A stretch of 64,000 bases of DNA from Pelovirga terrestris (GCF_014773365.1 NZ_JACWUN010000003.1:62001-126000), one strand, 5' to 3'; shown: positions 1 through 9,076, counted from the stretch's first letter. The notes: generated by a model from the letters alone, not told the origin. Made by a program: numbers and translations.

Positions 1-171
1 GCCTGCACCAGCCATCATACCGCCCCCAGTCACGTTCTCAATGCCATGGGGTGCAGTGAAGCAGAGTCCTCCTCGGCGCTGCGACTAAGCTGGTGTCACC
101 TGACCGACGATGTAGATTGGGATACGGTAGTTACGACATTGAAGCAGTTACAATATCAAAATCCATTCTAA
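1..171 (+). CDS. Cysteine desulfurase (NifS/IscS-like), C-terminal fragment
   Basis: The window opens inside a gene; 56 codons remain before the TAA at 169-171. The residues read ACTSHHTAPSHVLNAMG and then a LRLSW segment. This is the C-terminal signature of class V aminotransferase-type cysteine desulfurases, in which the active-site loop is followed by a PSHVLxAMG helix and an SLRxS strand. Such enzymes take sulfur from cysteine with PLP and hand it to Fe-S scaffolds or tRNA-modifying enzymes. The PLP lysine and catalytic cysteine lie outside the window. Whether it is a NifS, IscS or another paralog cannot be decided from this fragment. It runs convergently to the rhodanese gene at 204-656. 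Confidence 0.75.
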   Translation, partial: ACTSHHTAPSHVLNAMGCSEAESSSALRLSWCHLTDDVDWDTVVTTLKQLQYQNPF

Positions 172-203
172 ACCACTCATCAATCGAGAAGAACCCATGG
201 TGA

Positions 204-656
204 CTATTGATTGGGATAAGGCTCAATCGGCAACCCACGCTTGAGCCAACCGGGTCCGGCGGAGCTGCCAACCATCCCTTCGCTGATGTTGTAAACCTGA
301 CCGAAGCCACGCGCTACCAGCAAACGCTGAACCTGGGTTGTGCGATTGCCGGTGCGACAGATCAGCGCGATCGGCGCATCTGCGTCGCCATCAACCTGAT
401 CAAGGATCTCACTGACAAAACCGTCCACGCCACCCGGATGCACCATATTGACCAGCTTCGCATTTCGGGGGACCCCGGTCTGACGCCACTCCTCCGGGGT
501 ACGAATATCAATCAGGGTCACATCTCCGGCCGCTACAAGACGCTGCGCTTCGGGGGCCGTCAGTTCAAGATAATCAGCAGAACGGCTAGTCATCAGCACA
601 TAAACACCTGCCCCGGTTAGTACGACCACCACCAGTATCCATAATTTCACCGTCAT
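204..656 (-). CDS. Membrane-anchored rhodanese-domain protein
   Basis: A 150-residue protein with one N-terminal hydrophobic segment (about residues 4-22, a signal anchor or uncleaved signal) followed by a single rhodanese domain. The domain shows the LIDIRTPEEW entry motif near residues 48-57 and the active-site loop CRTGNRT, with the presumed persulfide-forming cysteine at residue 100. Single-domain rhodaneses carry sulfane sulfur or phosphate-like ligands. The anchor puts this one on the periplasmic face. A good Shine-Dalgarno (AGAAGGAGAA) precedes the ATG. The substrate is unknown. The nearby cysteine desulfurase end is suggestive but is on the opposite strand. Confidence 0.85.
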   Translation of the reverse strand: MTVKLWILVVVVLTGAGVYVLMTSRSADYLELTAPEAQRLVAAGDVTLIDIRTPEEWRQTGVPRNAKLVNMVHPGGVDGFVSEILDQVDGDADAPIALICRTGNRTTQVQRLLVARGFGQVYNISEGMVGSSAGPGWLKRGLPIEPYPNQ

Positions 657-679
657 TTCTCCTTCTTTTTGCGGTTATT

Positions 680-979
680 TCATATTTTCTGAAAATCATA
701 TTTTCCCACTCCCTGGATCAACAGATAGCTGACCGGCTCAGTGCCTGCTGCGCTGACCCGATGCGGGCGCCCAACGCTGATTTCACAACGTTCACCCACG
801 CTGAGGACTGTTGTTTCCTGTGGATCTGCAAGTTCGACTTTCATCTCCCCCTGAAGGCAATACATGGTATCAACCACCTGGGTATGAACGTGCCAGGGAA
901 CCTCTGCTCCGACCTCAAGAAACATCTGACGGACGCTGACATCGTCAGTCCGGATAATGGTTTTGTCTTTATAAGCCAT
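680..979 (-). CDS. Small cupin-domain protein
   Basis: A 99-residue single-domain cupin. It has the conserved metal-ligand pattern of the first cupin motif (EVPWHVHTQVVDTMYCLQGEMKV, around residues 27-50, with two histidines spaced HxH) and a second glycine-rich motif near PHRV (about residue 73). Such proteins bind a metal and act as small enzymes or ligand sensors; no particular reaction can be read here. A GGAAGAGG Shine-Dalgarno precedes the ATG. It lies 23 bp upstream of the rhodanese gene on the same strand, so the two are probably cotranscribed. Confidence 0.75.
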   Translation of the reverse strand: MAYKDKTIIRTDDVSVRQMFLEVGAEVPWHVHTQVVDTMYCLQGEMKVELADPQETTVLSVGERCEISVGRPHRVSAAGTEPVSYLLIQGVGKYDFQKI

Positions 980-1215
980 TTGCCTCTTCCATTCTTAGGG
1001 AAGCCATTTTTACCATGCTACTATTCAACGACATAGGCACAGAGGCCACCCTTGGTACGATTTTGTGAACAAAACCCCGTGAACTATTTCTTCAGCAACA
1101 GAATAGCACCGCAGCCATACACCGATCTATTCCCACTTGTCGGGCAGTGGCAAGGGCCTGCTCACATGACATGCCAATGCCCTGATGTCGGTTTTTCGTC
1201 AAATATTGTAGCTGT

Positions 1216-2088
1216 TCAGCAGTCGATAAACTGACTCGCGCGATCAATCAGATAGCGGGCGATACTGCGTGATGGTGGCAGGATCGGCAGTTGATCCAAC
1301 CGGTACCAATCAGCTGCGCACAGTTCCTTATCCCTCAGTTCGATCTCGCCGCCGGCATAGTCTGCGACAAAACCACACATCAACTGACTCGGAAAAGGCC
1401 AGGACTGACTGCCCAGGTAACGGATATTGGTAATACTGATACCGGTTTCCTCAAGAGCCTCGCGCGCCATCGCCTCTTCCAGCGATTCGCCAAACTCGAC
1501 AAACCCTGCCACCAACCCGTAACGCCCGGTAGCCCAGTCTCCCTTGCGGACCAGCAGCAATTGATCGTCGCGCACAAGCAGACCAATGACACACGGGTGA
1601 ATACGGGGAAAATGATGGGCACCACACTGCACACAGAATTTACCCCACTCACCGGCCAATCGTTCCATTTTGCCGTCGCAGTTGCCGCAGTAGCGACTGG
1701 TCATCTCCCAGTGCAGGATCATCAGACCAAGCCCGCCCAGAGAGGACAGGGACGCCGGCAGGGTTGATTCACTTGCCCGCAGATGATGGGACGTAAGCGT
1801 TGCCGGCAGGTCGGCATCTTGCGGGACCGCCACCAGACGACAGGGCTGTTCTTGCCACTGCCCCAGATACAGGCTACTACCCGCCAATGATGAAATCGGA
1901 CAGTCGCCACCGGGAAGCTGTTCCGGCATCCCCTCCAGAGTGAACAGCCGCATCCCCTGCAGCAGGACCCAGACCCCGTCACCTCCGGGATCTCGATCAG
2001 GGGTTGACAGTTCAAAATAACCATCAAGACAGGTACGATTAAATGGCAGGGTTGAAATATCCATGGCGCATAGAGATTGATTCAGCAT
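1216..2088 (-). CDS. nudC: NADH pyrophosphatase / NAD-RNA decapping hydrolase NudC
   Basis: A 290-residue Nudix hydrolase with the complete NudC layout: an N-terminal domain, a four-cysteine zinc ribbon (C134-x2-C137 and C152-x2-C155), and a Nudix box near residues 190-212 (GFVEFGESLEEAMAREALEETGI). The SQSWPFPSQLM motif downstream marks the NADH-pyrophosphatase subgroup. Family members cleave NAD(H) to NMN(H) and AMP and remove NAD caps from RNA. The start overlaps the stop of the upstream Nudix gene by one base (TGATG), so the two Nudix genes form a tight translational pair. The 237 bp between this gene and the cupin at 979 hold nothing I recognise. Confidence 0.9.
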   Translation of the reverse strand: MLNQSLCAMDISTLPFNRTCLDGYFELSTPDRDPGGDGVWVLLQGMRLFTLEGMPEQLPGGDCPISSLAGSSLYLGQWQEQPCRLVAVPQDADLPATLTSHHLRASESTLPASLSSLGGLGLMILHWEMTSRYCGNCDGKMERLAGEWGKFCVQCGAHHFPRIHPCVIGLLVRDDQLLLVRKGDWATGRYGLVAGFVEFGESLEEAMAREALEETGISITNIRYLGSQSWPFPSQLMCGFVADYAGGEIELRDKELCAADWYRLDQLPILPPSRSIARYLIDRASQFIDC

Positions 2089-2612
2089 CAGACCCTCTTG
2101 TTCAAGGCATAACGCAGCAGGGCGACCTGCGTTTTGGCATCGGTGATCGCTCCTGCAGTAATCATCGCCAAAGCAGTTTCCAGATCAACCACCAGCGGTT
2201 CAATAAACTCATCCGGCTCGAGGGCGGTTTCAGTCTGCTCAAGGTCGGTCGCGACAAAGAGATAAATCTTCTCATCACAAAAGCCGATGCTGCTGTAGAT
2301 AAAGCCCAGGCTCTCCAGCCCGGCGGCGTGATATCCCACCTCTTCCACCAGTTCACGACGCACACAGCCTGCCGGATCTTCGCCCGGTTCGAGGCGTCCG
2401 GCGGGGATTTCACAAATGGTATCACCGATGGAGGGGCGAAACTGGCGGATCAGCAGCAAGCGCCCATCAGCCATCACCGGCAGCACGGCGCAGCCGCCCG
2501 GATGACGGAGAAATTCAAAGGTCGATTCGCGCCCGTCGGGCATCCGATGCTGTTCGCGGGTAATATCAAAAATGCGTCCCTGGTAAAGCATCTCCTGTGT
2601 CAATCTGGTCAT
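2088..2612 (-). CDS. nudF: Nudix hydrolase, ADP-ribose pyrophosphatase type
   Basis: A 174-residue Nudix protein. The Nudix box GRLEPGEDPAGCVRRELVEEVGY (about residues 72-94) has the G-x5-E-x7-RELxEE spacing. The surrounding sequence (VLPVMADGRLLLIRQFRPSIGDTICEIPAGRLEPGE) is typical of ADP-ribose/ADP-sugar pyrophosphatases, which release AMP and ribose-5-phosphate. AAGGA precedes the ATG. It is translationally coupled to nudC. In this window DraG releases ADP-ribose from dinitrogenase reductase, so an ADP-ribose hydrolase has a plausible extra use, but that link is inference only. Confidence 0.83.
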   Translation of the reverse strand: MTRLTQEMLYQGRIFDITREQHRMPDGRESTFEFLRHPGGCAVLPVMADGRLLLIRQFRPSIGDTICEIPAGRLEPGEDPAGCVRRELVEEVGYHAAGLESLGFIYSSIGFCDEKIYLFVATDLEQTETALEPDEFIEPLVVDLETALAMITAGAITDAKTQVALLRYALNKRV

Positions 2613-2673
2613 TGATATGTCCTTGGCAAATGGGTTTTGATGAAATCAGATACTTGTTACTGGAGATGATAAC

Positions 2674-3417
2674 CTACAGCTGTTCGAGAAATATCTGCAA
2701 GGCACGATGATCACCACGGTAATGACAGGGCCATTTTTTCTCGTTGCGCTCTACCAGCCAGGTATCGACCAGAAAAGTCTGCATGCCAACTGCCGTTGCC
2801 GCCAGGTCATGACTGCTGTCGTTGCCGACCATCAGGCAACGCTCGGGCGGCACATTGATCAACGCGGCAATTTCTGCAAAGTACCCGGCCTGAGGCTTGC
2901 AGTAACGGCTGTTCTCATAGCTGGTCAGATGACGAAACAAACCCTTATCGAGTTCAGCCCAGGCCATCCGCGCCTCGATCATAAAGCGCGGGAACACCGG
3001 ATTGGTGGCCAGCACCATGGGGATAGCGCGACGGTGGCAATCGTTGACGATTTGTTGGGCCAGAGGAATCGGGTGAACCAGAGGTTGTAATTCATCAAGA
3101 TGATGCTCGGCGTAATGCGCAAGGCTCTCCAGCACCAGGGACTCGGCAATGCCCAACTGCTGGTTAAGCAGAGTAAACAAGCGCTGTTCATTACTGACCT
3201 GACCATCCCCCTCTTCAGTGATCAACCGGCGAATGGCATCCAGCATCGCGCGGGCAAAACGTCGGGGCTTGATATGGGGAGAACAATAAGCAGCGAGGCG
3301 CTCCACATAACGGGGGATAAAGTGCTCCATCTGCACCCGCAACAAGGTGCCATCGAGATCAAACAGAATGGCCTCGATCGGCTCAAGACCCTCTCTTCTT
3401 TGCATGATATGCTCCAT
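2674..3417 (-). CDS. HAD-superfamily hydrolase
   Basis: A haloacid dehalogenase-type phosphatase of about 247 residues. Motif I is LFDLDGTLL, with the nucleophile and acid aspartates near the N terminus. Motif II is LATNP, the lysine motif is CKPQAGYF, and motif IV is MVGNDSSHDLAAT. The helical cap between motifs I and II is about 110 residues, so this is a C1-capped phosphoglycolate-phosphatase-like enzyme; the substrate is not identifiable. The first ATG is at 3417. A TTG seven codons upstream (3438) and an ATG at 3405 are alternatives, and none has a strong Shine-Dalgarno. Confidence 0.8.
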   Translation of the reverse strand: MEHIMQRREGLEPIEAILFDLDGTLLRVQMEHFIPRYVERLAAYCSPHIKPRRFARAMLDAIRRLITEEGDGQVSNEQRLFTLLNQQLGIAESLVLESLAHYAEHHLDELQPLVHPIPLAQQIVNDCHRRAIPMVLATNPVFPRFMIEARMAWAELDKGLFRHLTSYENSRYCKPQAGYFAEIAALINVPPERCLMVGNDSSHDLAATAVGMQTFLVDTWLVERNEKKWPCHYRGDHRALQIFLEQL

Positions 3418-3652
3418 CAAACCGGTTTTTTTCGCCAACTGGAAAAAACCTTAAGCTGACAAGTTTTTTAACACACTCCAGTCGTTATTCGCTATGCTTT
3501 CGGTATCTTTATGGGCATTACAACACTTGACGACAGCCCGCTTGGCAGGCTAAAAGTTAGCTTCCATCAACAAACACACCGGTTTAAACAACAGAACGTA
3601 CCAACAGATTGGCGCTTTGCCACGCTCAACCACCGGGATATACTGGGGATCA

Positions 3653-4246
3653 ATGGACGCCTTCAGAGCTGAAGTAAAAGAACTTAAAATCGGACAGACC
3701 ATCCGCGACCTGCGCCAGGTTCGAAGGATGACTCTCCAGGATCTGGCCGTAGCCACGGAGCTTTCCAAACCGCTGTTATCGCAGATCGAAAACGACCAGG
3801 TGATCCCGCCGTTGGCAACCCTGCTGCGGATTGCCAAAGCGCTGAATGTCCCATTGCAGAAATTTTTTGAAGAGGAAGACGATACCCGCAAATGCCTGGT
3901 GGTTAAAGCTGGAGAAGCCGATCGCATGAGCCGTCGCCCGAGTCACGGCGGCAAGCCACAACCCTATTTCTATCACTCCCTGGCCTACGGTAAACAACAC
4001 AAGCACATGGAGCCCTTCCTGGTGGAATTTGACCCGAGCCGTACGGAGCAATCACAACCGGTGCGCCATCCCGGAGAAGAATTTTTTTATATCCTGGAAG
4101 GTCAGGTGGAATTACAACACGGCAACGACACCTACCTTCTCGAAGCCGGCGATTCGGTCTACTGGGACTCCAACGAACCTCACAGTCTGAAAGCTTTAGG
4201 TAACGAAATCGCCCGTGGAATTGCAGTACTCTACACCAAAACCTGA
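3653..4246 (+). CDS. XRE-family regulator with C-terminal cupin domain
   Basis: A 197-residue protein with two parts: an XRE helix-turn-helix (about residues 12-68, IRDLRQVRRMTLQDLAVATELSKPLLSQIEN) and a cupin sensor domain (about residues 110-190, HPGEEFFYILEGQVEL and LEAGDSVYWDSNEPHSL). This fusion is common in regulators that sense small metabolites such as polyamines, amino acids or sulfur compounds. Its target is unknown. I chose the ATG at 3653, preceded by GGGGA, over an in-frame TTG 36 bp upstream. It is monocistronic between the divergent HAD gene and the rubredoxin gene. I see no clear operator palindrome in the 235 bp upstream. Confidence 0.85.
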   Translation: MDAFRAEVKELKIGQTIRDLRQVRRMTLQDLAVATELSKPLLSQIENDQVIPPLATLLRIAKALNVPLQKFFEEEDDTRKCLVVKAGEADRMSRRPSHGGKPQPYFYHSLAYGKQHKHMEPFLVEFDPSRTEQSQPVRHPGEEFFYILEGQVELQHGNDTYLLEAGDSVYWDSNEPHSLKALGNEIARGIAVLYTKT

Positions 4247-4390
4247 TCTGCCAGTGTCCAGGCAAGAGCGCCCTTGAATCGATCGATAAAATTGCAACCG
4301 GGATTGTAATAATTTGCCGAACCTGTTATTTGTTGCGACGGTTTTTCACTCCACCCTTTAGCCATTGACTGAGCAACAAGGAGAACTATC

Positions 4391-4549
4391 ATGCAGAATT
4401 ACCGCTGTGTTGTGTGCAACTACATCTATGATCCGGAAGTTGGCGATCCTGACGGTGGTATTGAGCCGGGGACCGCATTTGAAGATATCCCTGAAGACTG
4501 GGTCTGTCCTTTATGCGGAGTCGACAAATCGAACTTTGAGCCGGTCTGA
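4391..4549 (+). CDS. rub: Rubredoxin
   Basis: A 52-codon gene starting ATG at 4391 with an AAGGAGAAC Shine-Dalgarno. The protein has the two rubredoxin knuckles, [17 protein letters not shown] near residue 6 and [15 protein letters not shown] near residue 38. The four cysteines form the CX2C...CX2C site for one Fe(SCys)4 centre. Rubredoxins are one-electron carriers, typical of anaerobes, often serving superoxide reductase or rubrerythrin. The length is normal for the family. It stands alone and is followed by a terminator at 4577-4616. Confidence 0.95.
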   Translation: MQNYRCVVCNYIYDPEVGDPDGGIEPGTAFEDIPEDWVCPLCGVDKSNFEPV

Positions 4550-4576
4550 TCTGTTTAGATCAGTGACTTGAATTGC

Positions 4577-4616
4577 TAAAAAGGTTCGGCGTAAGTAGCA
4601 CCGCCGGGCCTTTTCA
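4577..4616 (+). terminator. Intrinsic terminator after rubredoxin
   Basis: An A-rich 5' arm ending in GGTTCGGCG pairs, with G-U wobbles, to CGCCGGGCC followed by TTTT. The arms are separated by a loop of about nine bases. It lies about 28 bp after the rubredoxin stop. Confidence 0.65.
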
Positions 4617-4660
4617 GTTTAGGATGGGAAAAGTATACAACTGCTATAGATGAGGTTGCT

Positions 4661-5542
4661 TTGAAACAGAACGGCATCGCCAAACCGGACTGGTTGAAAG
4701 TTACATTCCCGGCCGGTGAAAATTATCGCCGCATCGACCAATACCACCGCCTGCAGGGATTAAATTCCGTTTGCCGCAGCGCTGCCTGTCCCAATCAGGG
4801 GGAATGCTGGAACAAGGGCACGGCAACCTTCATGATTTTGGGCAACCGCTGCACCCGCACCTGCTCATTCTGCAACATAGGCGACCATCCAACCGAAGCG
4901 CCCGACCCCCGGGAGCCGCAAAAGGTCGCCCAGGCGATCGCAGAACTTCGGCTCAACCATGCCGTTATTACGTCGGTGACCCGTGACGACCTGCCCGACG
5001 GTGGTGCCGGCCAGTTTGCCGCCCTGGTACGCGAGATCAAAAAGCGCAGCCCACACTGCACCATTGAGCTACTGATCCCTGATCTGCAAGGGGATAAGGA
5101 GGCGCTTGCAACGATTTTGCAGGAAGCTCCGCATATCTTGGGACATAATCTGGAAACCGTACCACGCCTCTATCCCCAGGTACGCCCGGAAGCCGACTAC
5201 CACCGGTCACTCAATGTTCTGACGCACGTACGCACTCTGGCTCCAACGGTCATCACCAAGTCGGGTCTGATGCTGGGAATGGGAGAAGAATACGCCGAAG
5301 TAATCACTGCGCTGCACGATCTGCGTGACCATGGCTGCCGGATTGTCACCCTTGGTCAATATCTGGCACCAACCAGGCAGCATTACCAACTCAAACGTTA
5401 TGTGACCCCCGCCGAGTTCGATGATCTGGCCGCCTACGGCAGACGCCTGGGTTTTGATCATGTCGAAGCCGGCCCTTTGGTGCGATCGTCCTATCATGCT
5501 GAAGAACAGTTTAGCGCCGGAAAGGCACAAACGCATGGATAA
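4661..5542 (+). CDS. lipA: Lipoyl synthase LipA
   Basis: A 293-residue radical-SAM enzyme that inserts two sulfurs into protein-bound octanoyl groups. Both clusters are visible: the auxiliary cluster motif C38-x4-C43-x5-C49 (CRSAACPNQGEC) and the radical-SAM motif C64-x3-C68-x2-C71 (CTRTCSFC). The C-terminal RSSYHA carries the serine ligand of the auxiliary cluster. Translation starts at TTG (4661), placed five bases after GAGG; an ATG at 4650 runs into a stop after four codons. Its substrates in this window are the lipoyl domain of SucB and possibly other E2 or GcvH proteins. It overlaps the next gene by 8 bp. Confidence 0.96.
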   Translation: MKQNGIAKPDWLKVTFPAGENYRRIDQYHRLQGLNSVCRSAACPNQGECWNKGTATFMILGNRCTRTCSFCNIGDHPTEAPDPREPQKVAQAIAELRLNHAVITSVTRDDLPDGGAGQFAALVREIKKRSPHCTIELLIPDLQGDKEALATILQEAPHILGHNLETVPRLYPQVRPEADYHRSLNVLTHVRTLAPTVITKSGLMLGMGEEYAEVITALHDLRDHGCRIVTLGQYLAPTRQHYQLKRYVTPAEFDDLAAYGRRLGFDHVEAGPLVRSSYHAEEQFSAGKAQTHG

Positions 5543-5897
5543 CTTCACCATCGTTCGGCCGGAACACCTGAATCATCACGGCTACCTGTTTGGCGGGGTC
5601 ATGCTCAAATGGGTTGATGAAAATGCCTGGTTGGCAGCTTCACGCGACTACCCCGGCTGCAATCTGGTAACCATCGGGATGGCCGCATGTCGATTCAAAC
5701 ATCGGGTTAAAAATGGCTCGATTCTACGCTTCAACATGCATAAGAACAATCAGGGAAGAACCTCGGTAACCTATGATGTCAAGGTATATGCCGACGCCCC
5801 TGGAGCCCTGAGCGAAGAAGAAGTCTTCAGTACCGCCATTACTTTTGTGCGCCTCGGTGCAGACGGCGAACCTTGCAAACTGCCGCAGCCGGCATAA
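5535..5897 (+). CDS. Hotdog-fold acyl-CoA thioesterase (YciA type)
   Basis: A 120-residue single hotdog domain. The motif NHHGYLFGGVMLKWVDENAWLAA (residues 12-34) is the substrate-binding and catalytic segment of the YciA/BACH acyl-CoA thioester hydrolases. The RVKNGSILRF strand and the SVTYDVKVYAD region follow as usual. It probably hydrolyses short- or medium-chain acyl-CoAs. The ATG at 5535 lies inside the end of lipA, an 8-bp overlap that suggests translational coupling. An AAACGC sequence rather than a strong Shine-Dalgarno precedes it. Confidence 0.85.
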   Translation: MDNFTIVRPEHLNHHGYLFGGVMLKWVDENAWLAASRDYPGCNLVTIGMAACRFKHRVKNGSILRFNMHKNNQGRTSVTYDVKVYADAPGALSEEEVFSTAITFVRLGADGEPCKLPQPA

Positions 5898-5906
5898 ATA
5901 ATCGAC

Positions 5907-5950
5907 AAAAAAAAACCGCGAACCCCATTACAGGGTAAAACGCGGCTTGA
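5907..5950. terminator. Bidirectional terminator between convergent genes
   Basis: AACCGCG and CGCGGCTT form a stem, with an inner CCCC/GGG pairing. An A-run on the left supplies a U-tract for the minus strand, and CTTGATT follows on the right. It lies between the thioesterase gene (plus) and the small gene at 5984-6172 (minus). Confidence 0.55.
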
Positions 5951-5983
5951 TTGAACGTTGTGCGACATCGACGACTACGCGGG

Positions 5984-6172
5984 TCAGGCGGTTACATCCA
6001 GATTTAAACCTTTGCCGGTCTGCTCGGCGATTTCTAAACGCTGTTGTTCATTGATTTGCATTTGCTCAGTTTTTTCAGTGGTCTTTGTCAATACGTCAAA
6101 ACCTGCTTGCGTCTTGTTGTTTGTCATATCCTGATTAACCAAACTTGCTGCGGTACCAATTTCTAACGCCAT
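5984..6172 (-). CDS. Small hypothetical protein, possibly YjfB-like
   Basis: A 62-residue acidic, glutamine- and threonine-rich protein with no hydrophobic segment. It is predicted helical in the middle, with a C-terminal TGKGLNLDVTA. The overall shape (short, N-terminal MALEIGTAA, C-terminal LNLDV) recalls the small putative motility protein YjfB family, but the match is weak. A good Shine-Dalgarno (AAAGGAGCAGCCC) precedes the ATG, and a terminator lies just after the stop, so it looks like a real monocistronic gene. The 200 bp between it and sucA contain no other gene. Confidence 0.5.
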   Translation of the reverse strand: MALEIGTAASLVNQDMTNNKTQAGFDVLTKTTEKTEQMQINEQQRLEIAEQTGKGLNLDVTA

Positions 6173-6375
6173 GGGCTGCTCCTTTCATTCATAAAGCCGG
6201 AGTTTACCCTAGCAGAATGGCCCACAGCGAGTCAATGAAATATTTAGGCCCTTTAATCTGACTCAACCTTTTATCCCTTTTGATTCGGTCGTTATTGCGG
6301 CAAATGATTGACTGCTTTATACTTGTCCGGATTTGAGCAGATATCAACCGTAATAGTTCACTTTTTTTCCTGCTA

Positions 6376-9066
6376 ATGGTGATTAAACAGATGAGCATCA
6401 CACACAATGTCAGCCCGGAGTGGCTTGAAACCCAGTATCAGCGCTATCAGGAAGACCCGGCACAGGTACCTGCAGAATGGCGCTCCTTCTTCATGGGATA
6501 CGAATTCGCCGCCACTCGCGATGCGGCAACCGGCGACAATCGACCGGCGGCAGTGCAGGCTCTGATTCGCCGCTATCGGGAGCTTGGTCATATGTACGCC
6601 TGTGTCGATCCGCTGACCCCCTGCTCGCTGGATCACCCTTTTTTACGCCTCTCAGCTTTAGGCCTTACGGATGCGGACCTGAAACGCACTTTTTCTGTTA
6701 TCGACTTTATTCTCGAGCAGGCGTCCCTAAAGGATATTGTTGATATTCTCCAGCAAACCTACTGCCGCACCCTGGGCATTGAGTTTATGCACATTCCGAT
6801 TCCGGAAGAGCGCAGCTGGTTGCAAAAGCGGGTCGAAACCAACAGTAACAAACCAGAGGTTCCGCTGGAGAAAAAACTTGCCATTTATCATGCCCTACTC
6901 AAGGCCACCAGGTTCGAGAGCTTTCTTCACCGTAAATTTGTTGGCCAGAAACGCTTCTCCCTGGAAGGAGGGGAATCGGTTATTCCCTTGCTTGATCATA
7001 TTGTTGAGCGTGCGGCGCAAAATTCCATTGAACAGATTGTCATCGGCATGGCCCACCGCGGGCGCCTCAATGTTCTCGCCAACATTTTTGAAAAACCGCT
7101 GGAGAACATGTTTGCTGAGTTTGGTGACAACGCCTGCTACCAGATCGTTGGTGAAGGGGATGTCAAATACCACAAGGGTTACACCGCTTACCGCAAAGTA
7201 GCCGGCCGTGAAATCCGCATCTCCCTGGCCTCCAACCCCAGCCACCTCGAGGCGGTCAATCCGGTGGTTGAAGGCAAGGCCCGGGCCCGCCAGGATCGCC
7301 ACCCCAAAGACGGTCGCCGCCATATCATGCCCCTATTGATCCATGGCGATGCCGCCTTTGCCGGTCAGGGAATGGTCACCGAAACCCTCAATCTGTCGCA
7401 ACTCGATGGGTACAAGACCGGCGGCACTCTCCATCTGGTCATCAACAACCAAATCGGCTTTACCACGGCCCCAACCGATTCTCGCTCAACCATCTATGCC
7501 ACCGACGTTGCAAAAATGCTCAATGTGCCGATTTTCCACGTCCATGGTGATGATCCCGAAGCGCTGATTCAAGCTGCCAACATCGCCCTTGATTATCGTC
7601 AGCGCTACCGCAGGGATGTCGTTATTGAGATGATCTGCTACCGCCGCCACGGTCACAATGAAGGCGACGAGCCCTTTTTCACCCAGCCGCTGATGTACGA
7701 AAAAATCCGCAATCATCCACCGACGGCCGAGATATATAAAAACCAGCTGCTCATGGAAGGGGTCAGCGAGGACAAGCTTGACCAGATCAGCACGGCGGTT
7801 GACAATCGCCTTGAGGAAGCCTTGGAGCGTCAGGTGTGCGGCCTCCACGAAATCTTCCTTAAGCAGTGGTCACACATCTCCCGCAATTTCAGCTTTGACC
7901 GGGTAGCGACCGGGGTAGCCCGGCAGACACTGATTGATCTGAGCAGTCGCCTGACAACCATTCCTGCTGATTTTTCAGCCCACCGTAAAATCAGTGCGCT
8001 GCTAAAAAAACGCCATGCCTTAATCACTGAAGACAAAGGGATGGACTGGGGTACGGTCGAAGCCCTGGCCTTTGCCAGTCTGGTTCACGAAAGCACCTCA
8101 ATCCGGTTGTCGGGTCAGGACTCACGCCGTGGCACCTTTAACCATCGTCATGCGACCCTCTACGATACTAAGGCAGCGGTTAAGTATACGCCTCTGGCCG
8201 AAATCGCCAAAAACGCCGGGGCCCGTTTTGACGCGTACAATAGTCTGCTGTCGGAAGCTGCCGTGCTCGGCTTCGATTACGGTTATTCGGTTGAAACCCC
8301 CGACGACCTGACTATCTGGGAGGCCCAGTTCGGTGATTTTGCCAACGGTGCCCAGGTGATTATCGACCAGTTTATCGCCAGCAGCCTGGCCAAATGGGAT
8401 CGCCCCACCGGCATCACCCTGTTTTTACCTCACGGGTACGAAGGGCAAGGTCCGGAACACTCGAGCGCGCGCATCGAGCGCTTTTTACAACTCTGTGCCG
8501 ACAACAACATGATCATTGCCAACCCCAGTACACCGGCACAACTGTTCCACCTGCTCCGTCGCCAGGCACGTCACCGCTACCGCCGTCCCCTGATCATTTT
8601 TACCCCCAAGGCATTGTTGCGGCACCCGGCCTGTGTATCTTATCTGGCTGATCTGGAAACGGGTCATTTTGCCGAAGTACTGCCGGATCCGCAACCGGTC
8701 AAAAAATGCCGCCGGGTCCTGTTATGTTCAGGAAAAATCTATTACGAACTGGCTGAGCGCCGGGACGAAGGCAAGCACAAGGATGTTGCCATCGTCCGCA
8801 TTGAACAGCTCTTCCCCTTACATACTGAGCTGTTGCAGGAGATTCTCAGCACCTATCCGAACAAGGCTGAATATTACTGGGTTCAGGAAGAAATCGCCAA
8901 CGCCGGTGGCTGGGATCATCTGCGGCCACGTCTGCGGGAGCTTATTGGCAAGGAACCGGTCTATGTCGGGCGCAAACCCTCTGCCAGCACTGCCGTCGGT
9001 TCGCATCGAATCCATAAGGAAGAACAGGACCAGATTCTTTTCAATGCCTTTGCAGCCCCAAAATAG
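6376..9066 (+). CDS. sucA: 2-oxoglutarate dehydrogenase E1 component
   Basis: An 896-residue thiamine-diphosphate enzyme that decarboxylates 2-oxoglutarate and passes the succinyl group to SucB lipoate. The N-terminal segment (residues about 8-40, SPEWLETQYQRYQEDPAQVPAEW) is the E2-binding extension. The TPP and substrate core includes IGMAHRGRLNVLAN near residue 223, HGDAAFAGQG, and RRHGHNEGDEPFFTQPLMY near residue 417. The C-terminal half carries GQDSRRGTFNHRHA and IWEAQFGDFANGAQ. Length matches the family (about 900-935). The start may be the ATG at 6376 or 6391; neither has a clear Shine-Dalgarno. It is first in the sucA-sucB-lpd operon. Confidence 0.96.
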   Translation: MVIKQMSITHNVSPEWLETQYQRYQEDPAQVPAEWRSFFMGYEFAATRDAATGDNRPAAVQALIRRYRELGHMYACVDPLTPCSLDHPFLRLSALGLTDADLKRTFSVIDFILEQASLKDIVDILQQTYCRTLGIEFMHIPIPEERSWLQKRVETNSNKPEVPLEKKLAIYHALLKATRFESFLHRKFVGQKRFSLEGGESVIPLLDHIVERAAQNSIEQIVIGMAHRGRLNVLANIFEKPLENMFAEFGDNACYQIVGEGDVKYHKGYTAYRKVAGREIRISLASNPSHLEAVNPVVEGKARARQDRHPKDGRRHIMPLLIHGDAAFAGQGMVTETLNLSQLDGYKTGGTLHLVINNQIGFTTAPTDSRSTIYATDVAKMLNVPIFHVHGDDPEALIQAANIALDYRQRYRRDVVIEMICYRRHGHNEGDEPFFTQPLMYEKIRNHPPTAEIYKNQLLMEGVSEDKLDQISTAVDNRLEEALERQVCGLHEIFLKQWSHISRNFSFDRVATGVARQTLIDLSSRLTTIPADFSAHRKISALLKKRHALITEDKGMDWGTVEALAFASLVHESTSIRLSGQDSRRGTFNHRHATLYDTKAAVKYTPLAEIAKNAGARFDAYNSLLSEAAVLGFDYGYSVETPDDLTIWEAQFGDFANGAQVIIDQFIASSLAKWDRPTGITLFLPHGYEGQGPEHSSARIERFLQLCADNNMIIANPSTPAQLFHLLRRQARHRYRRPLIIFTPKALLRHPACVSYLADLETGHFAEVLPDPQPVKKCRRVLLCSGKIYYELAERRDEGKHKDVAIVRIEQLFPLHTELLQEILSTYPNKAEYYWVQEEIANAGGWDHLRPRLRELIGKEPVYVGRKPSASTAVGSHRIHKEEQDQILFNAFAAPK

Positions 9067-9076
9067 AGGTTAAATT

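Noticed and set aside
1052-1234. A 60-codon open frame in the gap between the cupin and nudC genes
   Set aside because: No Shine-Dalgarno, no conserved features, and its 3' end overlaps nudC on the other strand; treated as chance.
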